Below, one piece after another: positions 57,009 through 64,000 of a stretch of 64,000 nt of DNA. A program made the position numbers and the translations under genes. The stretch spans positions 1,488,001-1,552,000 of the forward strand of contig OY282379.1 in assembly GCA_958295875.1 (NCBI GenBank), given 5' to 3'. The first letter of the stretch is position 1; each line of letters begins with the position of its first letter. The notes under the pieces were generated by a model that made no database searches, was not told where the DNA came from, and was given only the letters and a program-made list of their open reading frames with translations. The stretch is from an uncultured Pseudomonadales bacterium (lineage in GTDB: Bacteria; Pseudomonadota; Gammaproteobacteria; Pseudomonadales; Azotimanducaceae).

Positions 57009-58643
57009 ATGGCCGTGCTTGAGTCGCAACTGAACGTCCGTTCGGATGCTCATCGCGAGAATCGCGCGCACATGCTGAAGACCCTTGCGCAGCTCGACGA
57101 GTTGTACGCCGAGGCGTCCAACGGCGGTGGCCCCGAGGCCATGGCGCGGCTGCGCTCGCGGGACAAGCTGCCGCTGCGCGAACGCATCAGCTTGGTGCTC
57201 GATAGAGACTCCCCCTTCTTGGAGATCAGCCCGCTCGCGGCGTGGCGCTCAAGCTACGCGGTGGGCTCCGGCTTCATCGTCGGCATCGGCATCATCGAGA
57301 ACACCGAGTGCTTGGTGCTCGGCCACGATCCATCCGTGCGCGCCGGCGCCTTCAATCAGTTCAACAGCAAGAAGCTGATGCGCGGCTTGGAGATCGCCCG
57401 CAAGAATCGCATCCCCTACGTGCAATTCGTGGAATCCGCCGGCGCGGACTTGCGCGGGGAAGGTGGCGGCGGAGACCCGGAGGCGTCCATCCGCCGCGAG
57501 GGCGGCCACTTCGCGGAATCAGGCCGGCTCTTCTACGAAATCACCGAACTGTCGAAGATGCGCATTCCCACCATCTCGCTGGTGTTCGGCGCCTCCACCG
57601 CCGGCGGCGCCTACCAGCCGGGCATGAGCGACTACAACATCTTCATCAAGGGGCAATCCCAAGTGGCCCTCGGCGGGCCGCCGCTGGTGAAGATGGCCAC
57701 CGGCGAAGACGCGGACTACGAAGCCCTCGCCGGCGCCGACATGCATACGCGCATCTCCGGTTTGGGCGATTACCTGGCCTTGGACGAGATGGACGGCATC
57801 CGCATGTGCCGCGAGGTGGTGGCGCACCTCAACTGGCGCAAGCTGGGGCCCGGCCCTTCCATGCCGGCGGACGAACCGCTGTACGACGCTGAGGAGCTGC
57901 TCGGCATCGTCAACGAGGACCTGCGCGTTCCTTTCGACATGCGCGACGTCATCGCCCGCATCGTGGATGGTTCGCGGTTCGAGGAGTTCAAGCCCCTCTA
58001 CGGGACGACGTTGGTCACCGGCTGGGCGTCGCTGCACGGCTATCCCATCGGCATCCTTGGCAACAACGGCCCGCTGCTTTCCAACTCCGCGGAGAAGGCG
58101 TCGCAGTTCATTCAGCTCTGCAACCAAATCGACGTGCCGCTGCTGTTCCTGCACAACATCACGGGCTATGTGGTGGGCACAGACTTCGAGCAGGGCGGCA
58201 TCACCAAGAACGGCTCGAAGATGATCAACGCTGTGGCCAACTCGACGGTGCCGCACATCACCGTCATCGTCGGCGCGTCGTATGGCGCCGGCAACTACGG
58301 CATGAGCGGGCGCGCCTACGACACGCGCTTCACGTTCATCTGGCCCACGGCGAAGATCGCCGTCATGGGGCCAAAGCAGATGGCCGGGGTGATGACCATC
58401 GTGCAACGCGCCGCAGCGACGCGCCGCGGGCTTGAGTTCGACGAAGAAGCCAACGCCAAGCGCGTGGCCGTCGCCGAGCACTGGGCGGAGGAGCGTTCCA
58501 AGGGGCTGTACGCCACGTCGCGGGTTTCCGACGACGGCATGATCGACCCACGCGACACGCGCGCCGCAATCGCCATCGCGTTGTCCGTCTGCCACAACGG
58601 CGAAGTGCGCGGCACTAAGGAGTTCGGCACATGGCGGATGTAG
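57009..58643 (+). CDS. Biotin-dependent acyl-CoA carboxylase, carboxyltransferase subunit
   Basis: The 544-residue protein has two crotonase-fold halves. The N half has RLRSRDKLPLRERISLVLD, VGSGFIVGIGIIENTECLVL and VFGASTAGGAYQPGMSDYNI. The C half has GILGNNGPLLSNSAEKASQF, LFLHNITGYVVGTDFEQGGI and VIVGASYGAGNYGMSGRAYD. This is the methylcrotonyl-/geranyl-CoA carboxylase beta type rather than propionyl-CoA type; substrate choice is not secure. It overlaps the biotin carboxylase gene by 13 bases. Confidence 0.9.
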   Translation: MAVLESQLNVRSDAHRENRAHMLKTLAQLDELYAEASNGGGPEAMARLRSRDKLPLRERISLVLDRDSPFLEISPLAAWRSSYAVGSGFIVGIGIIENTECLVLGHDPSVRAGAFNQFNSKKLMRGLEIARKNRIPYVQFVESAGADLRGEGGGGDPEASIRREGGHFAESGRLFYEITELSKMRIPTISLVFGASTAGGAYQPGMSDYNIFIKGQSQVALGGPPLVKMATGEDADYEALAGADMHTRISGLGDYLALDEMDGIRMCREVVAHLNWRKLGPGPSMPADEPLYDAEELLGIVNEDLRVPFDMRDVIARIVDGSRFEEFKPLYGTTLVTGWASLHGYPIGILGNNGPLLSNSAEKASQFIQLCNQIDVPLLFLHNITGYVVGTDFEQGGITKNGSKMINAVANSTVPHITVIVGASYGAGNYGMSGRAYDTRFTFIWPTAKIAVMGPKQMAGVMTIVQRAAATRRGLEFDEEANAKRVAVAEHWAEERSKGLYATSRVSDDGMIDPRDTRAAIAIALSVCHNGEVRGTKEFGTWRM

Positions 58644-60616
58644 GCATCCAACCCATTCGGCGGCTGTTGATCGCCAACCGGGGCGAAATCGCGCGGCGCG
58701 TGATTCGCTCCGCGCATGACATGGGCATGGACACGGTTGCGATTTACGCAGACAGCGACGCCAACGCGCCGTTCGTGCGCGAGGCGGACACGGCCATTGC
58801 CCTGCACGGCAGCGGCTCCACCGACACCTACCTCAACATCGCCAAAGTCACCGACGCCGCCAAGCGATGCGGCGCGGACGCGGTACACCCGGGCTATGGC
58901 TTTCTCTCTGAGAGCGCACAGTTCGCCGCCGCGGTGGAAGCGGCCGGCATCCGCTGGGTGGGGCCATCGGTCACGGCCTTGAGCGCCATGGGCGACAAGC
59001 TCGCCGCCAAGCGCTTGATGCGCGAAGCGAACGTGCCGACCTTGCCGGCGGTTGAACTCACCGCCGACGGCGATTTGGCGGCGGCGGCAAACGAAATCGG
59101 CTACCCCGTGCTGGTGAAGGCGGCGGCTGGGGGCGGCGGCAGGGGCATGCGCATCGTCCGCGAAGCCGCTGAGCTCGCCGAGGCCGTGGCGAGCGCGCGC
59201 CGTGAAGCGGCGTCCGCGTTCGGCGACGACACCGTGTTTCTCGAGCGCTGGCTCACGGCGCCGCGTCATGTGGAAATCCAGATCTTGGGCGATTTGCACG
59301 GCAACCTCGTGCACCTCTTCGAGCGCGAATGTTCCATTCAGCGCCGCCACCAGAAGATCATCGAGGAAGCGCCCTCGCCGGCCGTGGATGCGGCGCTGCG
59401 CGCGCAAATGGGCGCCGCGGCCGTGGCGGCGGCGCAGCGCATCGGCTATGCGTCCGCCGGCACCGTCGAGTTCTTGGTGGACGGCGGCCAGTTCTGGTTC
59501 TTGGAAGTGAACGCCCGCCTGCAGGTGGAGCATCCGGTCACGGAAGCCATCACCGGGTTGGACTTGGTGCGTGAGCAACTGCGCATCGCCGAGGGCGAAC
59601 CCTTGGGCTACGGCCAGGAAGACGTTGCCTTCAGCGGCCACGCCATCGAAGCCCGCCTCTACGCCGAAGACCCGGCCAACGATTTCTTGCCCAGCGGCGG
59701 CCGGGTGTGCGCATGGGAACCCGCCCCCGGGGCGCGCTTTGATTCGGGCATCGAGGCCGGCAGCGATGTGAGCATCGAGTTCGACCCGATGATCGCCAAG
59801 GTGATCGTCCACGCGCCGACGCGCCGCGAGGCGGCCGGGCGGCTGGCGCGGGTGCTGGAGAAGACGCGCCTGCAGGGGGTGACGAACAACCGAGACTTCC
59901 TCGTCGCCACACTGCGCGAACCAGCCTTTCTGGAAGGCGACACCACGACAGACTTCATCGACCGCGTGGCACCTTCGCGAACGCGCGGCCTCGCAAGCGC
60001 CGAATTGCGCGACGCCGCCATCGCCGCGGCGCTCCACGCGCAGTGGCAGCGACGCGCGCAGGCCACGGTGCTGCAAAACATCGCCAGCGGCTGGCGCAAT
60101 TCCATCATGCCGCCGCAAATGACGGCGTTCCGCTGCGGCGAAGCCGAATTGACGGTGCGTTACCAAGCGCAGCGCGACGGCGCCTTCAAGGTGCAGGTTG
60201 AGGACGCGGAACTGTCCGTGGCGGTGTTCGCCAATGGCGACGCCGACATCGATCTGGAGATCGACGGGCGGCGCGTCGCCGCGACGGTGATGGGGTTGGA
60301 GCACGGGGTGTGGTTTGTGCATGGGCCGTTCGGCGACGTGGAGTTGTCCGAGCTGCCGCGCTTCCCCACCGCCGGCTGCGCCGAAGTGAGCGGCGGGCTC
60401 CGGGCGCCCATGCCCGGCAACGTGACCGCCGTTCACGTCGCCGAGGGCGCCGCCGTGGCACAAGGCCAATTGCTGCTGGTGCTGGAGGCCATGAAGATGG
60501 AGCACCGCATCACGGCGCCGGCGGCCGGCACCGTCACCGAGCTGTTGGTGCGCGCTGGCGACCAAGTGGACAACGGCGCACTCCTAATCGTGTTGGAAGC
60601 AAACCAAGAGAGTTGA
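58631..60616 (+). CDS. Biotin carboxylase / biotin carrier subunit of acyl-CoA carboxylase
   Basis: The 661-residue protein has a biotin carboxylase domain, then a linker and a biotinyl domain. The carboxylase domain has LLIANRGEIARRVIRSAHDM, DAVHPGYGFLSESAQFA, KAAAGGGGRGMRIVRE, RECSIQRRHQKIIEEAPSP and EVNARLQVEHPVTEAI. The biotin attachment motif is LEAMKMEHRI near residue 620. It would load CO2 on biotin using ATP and pass it to the subunit encoded at 57009-58643. It is typical of LiuD/MccA or AtuF. Confidence 0.93.
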   Translation: MADVGIQPIRRLLIANRGEIARRVIRSAHDMGMDTVAIYADSDANAPFVREADTAIALHGSGSTDTYLNIAKVTDAAKRCGADAVHPGYGFLSESAQFAAAVEAAGIRWVGPSVTALSAMGDKLAAKRLMREANVPTLPAVELTADGDLAAAANEIGYPVLVKAAAGGGGRGMRIVREAAELAEAVASARREAASAFGDDTVFLERWLTAPRHVEIQILGDLHGNLVHLFERECSIQRRHQKIIEEAPSPAVDAALRAQMGAAAVAAAQRIGYASAGTVEFLVDGGQFWFLEVNARLQVEHPVTEAITGLDLVREQLRIAEGEPLGYGQEDVAFSGHAIEARLYAEDPANDFLPSGGRVCAWEPAPGARFDSGIEAGSDVSIEFDPMIAKVIVHAPTRREAAGRLARVLEKTRLQGVTNNRDFLVATLREPAFLEGDTTTDFIDRVAPSRTRGLASAELRDAAIAAALHAQWQRRAQATVLQNIASGWRNSIMPPQMTAFRCGEAELTVRYQAQRDGAFKVQVEDAELSVAVFANGDADIDLEIDGRRVAATVMGLEHGVWFVHGPFGDVELSELPRFPTAGCAEVSGGLRAPMPGNVTAVHVAEGAAVAQGQLLLVLEAMKMEHRITAPAAGTVTELLVRAGDQVDNGALLIVLEANQES

Positions 60617-60627
60617 GGGGCACAGCC

Positions 60628-61401
60628 ATGCAGACCACCGACGCAACCCTGTACGACATCGAAGGCGGCGCTGCCTGGATCACCCTGAACCGGCCAGACA
60701 ACCGCAATGCGCTCTCCGCGGTGTTGGTGAGCGAACTCCACGAACACTTGCTGGCGGCCAATGGCGACCCAGCGGTGCGCTGCATCGTCATCACCGGCGC
60801 AGACCCAGCCTTCTGTTCCGGGGCAGACCTCAAGAGCCCCCCAGGGCAAGCCATCTCGGGCCGTCAGTCCGTGCCGTATCCGACGGTGCTGACCACCATC
60901 ATGGAAAGCGACAAGCCGGTCATCGCCGCGGTGAACGGCCACGCCTTTGCCGGCGGCTTGGGGCTCGTTGGCGCCGCCGACATCGTGGTGGCGGTGGAGG
61001 ACGCCCTGTTCTCGTTCAGCGAAGTGCGCATCGGCGTGATTCCCGCGGTGATTTCCGTAGTGTGCATTCCGAAGCTCGGCACCCACCATGCCATGAAGCT
61101 GTTCCTCACCGGCGAGCGCTTCACCGGCGCCGACGCCGTGGCGATGGGCTTCGTCCATCGCGCCGTGCCCAAGGACGCGCTGCGCGCCGCGACGCAGGAA
61201 ACGATCGACATGATTAACTTGGGCGGGCCGAACGCCGTGGTCGAATGCAAGCGGCTGGTGCGGCGCGTTCCGCAACTCTCCATGGCAGAGGGCTTCAAGG
61301 AAACCGCCACTTGGAGCGGCCGCATGTTCCGCTCAGAAGAAGCTGCGGAGGGCATGGCCGCGTTCCGCGAGAAGCGCAAGGCTGCCTGGGCGCAGGACTG
61401 A
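60628..61401 (+). CDS. Enoyl-CoA hydratase/isomerase family protein
   Basis: The 257-residue crotonase starts at ATG 60628, 11 bases after the carboxylase stop. It shows AAWITLNRPDNRNALSAVLV, CIVITGADPAFCSGADLKSP (first oxyanion loop), NGHAFAGGLGLVGAADIVVA (second oxyanion loop) and FSEVRIGVIPAVISV. In leucine or terpenoid catabolism this position is held by 3-methylglutaconyl-CoA or isohexenylglutaconyl-CoA hydratase, but catalytic specificity is not visible here. The long upstream extension of the frame overlaps the biotin carboxylase gene. Confidence 0.9.
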   Translation: MQTTDATLYDIEGGAAWITLNRPDNRNALSAVLVSELHEHLLAANGDPAVRCIVITGADPAFCSGADLKSPPGQAISGRQSVPYPTVLTTIMESDKPVIAAVNGHAFAGGLGLVGAADIVVAVEDALFSFSEVRIGVIPAVISVVCIPKLGTHHAMKLFLTGERFTGADAVAMGFVHRAVPKDALRAATQETIDMINLGGPNAVVECKRLVRRVPQLSMAEGFKETATWSGRMFRSEEAAEGMAAFREKRKAAWAQD

Positions 61402-61420
61402 CCGGCTCGGCGCCCAACAC

Positions 61421-62899
61421 ATGGCCATCAACCCCAATACGCCGGTGCTGGTGGGCGTCGGCCAAACCTTGAACCGCATCGAGACGCTGGAAGACGCCAT
61501 CGAGCCCATCGAGATGATGCTGCGGGCAAGCGAACTCGCAGCCCTCGACGCCGGCATTGGCACGGCCCTTGACGGGCTGCAGTCTGTGCGCGTCATCCGC
61601 GGCATGTGGGGGTACGACAACCCAGCAGCGCTATTGCGCGAGCGCATCGGCGCCCCCGGCGCGCAAACCGTCGGCACGCTCATCGGCGGCAATCAGAACC
61701 AGGCCGTCATCAACCACACGGCGCTGGAGATCCTCGCCGGCAAGGTGGATTTCGTCCTCATCGCCGGCGCCGAGAACGGCTACAGCGCCAACAAGGCGCG
61801 CCGCGTGGGGGTGAACTTGCCCGAAACGCCGGCGCCTGGACACTACGATGTCCTCATCGGCGGGCCGCAACAGCCCGAGCACCATGAGCACGAGATGGCC
61901 AAGGGCATTCGCCGCGCCATTCAGGTGTATCCGATGTACGACAACGCCATCCGCCACCAGCGCGGCGAATCCATCGCGGCGCATCGGCAGCGCGTCTCCG
62001 AGCTTTGGTCTGGCTTCAACGATGTGGCCCAAGCCAACCCCAACGCCTGGGTGCGCCACAACATGACGCCGGAGGAAATCCGCGCCCCCTCGCCGGCCAA
62101 CCGCATGGTTGGCTTCCCCTACACCAAGTTCATGAACGCGAACATGATGGTGGACATGGGCGCGGCGCTCATCATGTGCTCCGCGGCGCGGGCGCAGCGC
62201 TTGGGCATTGCCGAGGCGAAGTGGGTGTATCCGTGGTCCGGCGCCAAGGGCTACGACCACTTCTGCGCTTCGGTGCGAGACAACTTCCACACCTCGCCCG
62301 GCATCCGCATCACCGGCGCCCGGGCGCTGGAACTTGCCCAAACCAACGTTGAGGAACTGGCGTTCGTCGATCTCTACAGTTGCTTTCCCTCGGCGGTGCA
62401 GGTGGCCGCGGACGAGTTGGGCCTCTCGCAACAGCGCCCGCTCACCGTCACCGGCGGCCTCACCTTCGGCGGCGGGCCGCTCAACAACTACGTCATGCAC
62501 AGCATCGCCCGCATGGTGGAATTGCTCCGCGAGCACCCGGGCGCGCGCGGCCTCATCACGGGCAACGGCGGCAACCTCTACAAGCATGTGCATGGCGTGT
62601 ACTCCAGCGCGCCGCCAGAGCGAGATTTTCGTTTTGCAGACGTGCAAGCGGACATCGACGCCTTGCCGTCTCGCACCTCGCTGGCGGCATGGCGCGGCGA
62701 CGCCCACATCGAGTCTTACACGGTGATGCACGACCAGGGCGAACCGAGCGTGGCTCACCTCGCGTGCCTGACGCCAGGCGGCGATCGGGTATGGGCCAAC
62801 AGCCAAGACGCCGACCTGATGCAGGCCATGATGGCCGACGAGTTCTGCGGACGCCCGGTGCGCCTCGACGACGCTGGCAATGTGGCCGTGCGGCAATAG
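61421..62899 (+). CDS. Thiolase-like protein with extra C-terminal domain (TLP1-type)
   Basis: The 492-residue protein has a thiolase fold start (TPVLVGVGQTLNRIETLEDA). It lacks Cys at the nucleophile site, where TLIGGNQNQAVINHTALEI stands. The central region has FPYTKFMNANMMVDMGAALI and VDLYSCFPSAVQVAADELGL. A C-terminal add-on domain (about 405-492) holds VMHDQGEPSVAHLACLTPGG. This layout matches thiolase-like proteins of type 1, some of which do not catalyse thiolysis. It may bind or shuttle acyl-CoA rather than cleave it. Confidence 0.78.
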   Translation: MAINPNTPVLVGVGQTLNRIETLEDAIEPIEMMLRASELAALDAGIGTALDGLQSVRVIRGMWGYDNPAALLRERIGAPGAQTVGTLIGGNQNQAVINHTALEILAGKVDFVLIAGAENGYSANKARRVGVNLPETPAPGHYDVLIGGPQQPEHHEHEMAKGIRRAIQVYPMYDNAIRHQRGESIAAHRQRVSELWSGFNDVAQANPNAWVRHNMTPEEIRAPSPANRMVGFPYTKFMNANMMVDMGAALIMCSAARAQRLGIAEAKWVYPWSGAKGYDHFCASVRDNFHTSPGIRITGARALELAQTNVEELAFVDLYSCFPSAVQVAADELGLSQQRPLTVTGGLTFGGGPLNNYVMHSIARMVELLREHPGARGLITGNGGNLYKHVHGVYSSAPPERDFRFADVQADIDALPSRTSLAAWRGDAHIESYTVMHDQGEPSVAHLACLTPGGDRVWANSQDADLMQAMMADEFCGRPVRLDDAGNVAVRQ

Positions 62900-62965
62900 G
62901 CGACCGCTGGCGCATGGCCTCGCCAACCTTGTTTAGACGCCTCGCCTAGTGCGACAATCCCGCCG

Positions 62966-63724
62966 ATGCCTACCGCCCCCATTCCCGAACCCCACACCAA
63001 TGGCACCTCGGTGCCTGCCGTGGTCGCCCAAGGGGGCGCGTCGGAACTCTATAAGCGCCCCTTCGACCTCGCGGTTGTCACCTTGGCCATCGTGTTGTTG
63101 CTGCCGCTGTGGGTCGCGGTGTGCATTTTCGTGCCGCTGGCCATCTACCTTGAAGACCGGCGCCCGATCTTCTACACGCAACAGCGCCTCGGCCGCTTCG
63201 GCAAGCCTTTCCGCCTCATCAAGTTCCGCACCATGGTCGCCGACGCAGAAGCGCATACCGGGCCGGTGTGGGCCACGCTGGACGATGCCCGCACCACCCG
63301 CGTGGGCAAGACGTTGCGGCGCTTCCACTTAGACGAGATTCCGCAGGTCATCAACATCCTGCGCGGCGACATGAGCGTCGTCGGGCCGCGCCCGGAGCGC
63401 CCCGAACTCGCCCACAGCTTTGGCCGCGAAACGCCCGGCTTCGCAGACCGCTTGATGGTGCGGCCCGGCATCGCCGGCCTCGCCCAAGCCTATGGGGAGC
63501 GCGGTTACTGGACGCACCCGGCGGAGAAGCTGGGTTACGACAAACGGTACATCGAGCGCATGGGCCCCGTGGAGGACTTGAAGCTCATTCTGCTCTCGCT
63601 CTGGGTCGCGTCGCGTCGCGCCTTCAACGAGAACTATGTGCTGACGGCCCCGGCCCATTCCACCCCTTGCCGGGGGAAGGGCACCATGAATCGACCTCAA
63701 CAGGGCCCCAGGGACGCCCCATGA
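62966..63724 (+). CDS. Undecaprenyl-phosphate sugar phosphotransferase (bacterial sugar transferase)
   Basis: The 252-residue protein has one long hydrophobic segment ([20 protein letters not shown]) after KRPFDL, then the family core: [55 protein letters not shown], and [15 protein letters not shown]. It attaches a sugar-1-phosphate to undecaprenyl phosphate, starting a surface glycan or exopolysaccharide repeat. The tail after FNENYVL is a non-conserved Pro/Gly/Arg-rich run. It is odd among acyl-CoA genes and may belong to a wider glycan cluster outside the window. Confidence 0.88.
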   Translation: MPTAPIPEPHTNGTSVPAVVAQGGASELYKRPFDLAVVTLAIVLLLPLWVAVCIFVPLAIYLEDRRPIFYTQQRLGRFGKPFRLIKFRTMVADAEAHTGPVWATLDDARTTRVGKTLRRFHLDEIPQVINILRGDMSVVGPRPERPELAHSFGRETPGFADRLMVRPGIAGLAQAYGERGYWTHPAEKLGYDKRYIERMGPVEDLKLILLSLWVASRRAFNENYVLTAPAHSTPCRGKGTMNRPQQGPRDAP

Positions 63725-63749
63725 GCGCCCCCGAAGCAGGGAGACATTG

Positions 63750-64000
63750 ATGAGTGAGTTCGAAGGAAAAGTAGCCGTCGTCACGGGTGCCGGCGGTGGG
63801 CTTGGGCGCTGCCACGCCATCGAGTTCGCCAAGCGCGGCGCCAAGGTGGTGGTGAACGACCTTGGCGGCAGCGTGGATGGCACCGGCGCCGGCGATGCCG
63901 CAGACGCCGTGGTGCAGGAAATCGTCGCCTTGGGCGGCGTCGCGGTGGCAAACAAGGCGTCCGTCTCAGATCGCGAGGGCGCCCAATCCATCGTGCAAAC
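63750..64000 (+). CDS. SDR-family hydroxyacyl-CoA dehydrogenase-like, partial
   Basis: The gene runs off the right edge after 83 codons. It starts at ATG 63750 with CAGGGAGA upstream. The visible part has the SDR cofactor site [20 protein letters not shown] and [20 protein letters not shown], the style of the N-terminal dehydrogenase domain of multifunctional enzyme type 2 (HSD17B4-like). It probably oxidises a 3-hydroxyacyl-CoA, in line with the preceding pathway. The catalytic Ser-Tyr-Lys lies beyond the window. Confidence 0.82.
   Translation, partial: MSEFEGKVAVVTGAGGGLGRCHAIEFAKRGAKVVVNDLGGSVDGTGAGDAADAVVQEIVALGGVAVANKASVSDREGAQSIVQ

Noticed and set aside
58316..60565. A 749-codon open frame on the minus strand opposite the biotin carboxylase gene
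   Set aside because: The opposite strand encodes a complete biotin carboxylase with biotin motif. This frame has shadow composition (His/Arg/Gly/Ala) and no motif.

Overview
This window is about 67% GC and densely coded, with many 1-4 base start/stop overlaps. Most of it is a chromosomal core in which gene families and local gene order match Gammaproteobacteria, especially the Pseudomonas layout. Examples are rpoH, trmB-hemW-rdgB-DUF4426-metW-metX, yggT-proC-yggS-pilT, tolC divergent from DUF1249-cpdA-parE-parC, glnE-ilvE-waaF-waaC, and recC-recB-recD. LPS genes (waaA, hldE, lpxL, heptosyltransferases, waaG- and waaP-type genes) show a Gram-negative outer membrane. I cannot name a genus. The absence of tRNA, rRNA or intact insertion sequences is a judgement by eye.

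Layout. (1) 1-2765, minus strand: a RiPP cluster, most probably a lasso peptide. It has an asparagine-synthase-like macrolactam cyclase, a 57-residue precursor whose leader carries the lasso pattern (aromatic-x2-P-x-I-x3-G-x5-T), and an HPr-kinase-like kinase that runs off the window edge and carries an apparent one-base frameshift. The expected leader-binding and protease genes (B1, B2) would lie outside the window. (2) 2766-3573: a decayed strip with the C-terminal remnant of a transporter-like protein and fragments that may come from a transposase. (3) 3574-19938: rpoH behind a CIRCE operator that overlaps its promoter, then tRNA modification, haem chaperone, nucleotide sanitation, methionine synthesis, a GT39-like membrane glycosyltransferase, YggT, proline synthesis, PLP homeostasis, twitching ATPase PilT, and topoisomerase IV with CpdA. 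(4) 19961-42352: tolC and the LPS core block. This includes a tandem-duplicated WaaG-like glycosyltransferase, a protein with three LPS-kinase-like domains, a GPP34-family protein, an SPFH/NfeD pair, glnE and ilvE. (5) 42411-51357: the complete RecBCD nuclease operon. (6) 51497-64000: an acyl-CoA catabolic region with a DUF35/thiolase pair, metallo-beta-lactamase-fold hydrolase, MATE exporter, HMG-CoA-lyase-like enzyme, two-subunit biotin-dependent acyl-CoA carboxylase, enoyl-CoA hydratase, a thiolase-like protein without the usual cysteine, a sugar-phosphate transferase and the start of an SDR dehydrogenase.

How the genes fit together. The carboxylase, hydratase, lyase and thiolases look like one plus-strand pathway of the leucine/isovalerate or acyclic-terpene type, degrading a branched acyl-CoA. 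The LPS genes together would build Kdo, heptose and a phosphorylated outer core. The items most worth following up are the lasso-type precursor with its kinase, the CIRCE-controlled rpoH, and the triple-kinase and tandem-WaaG fusions.
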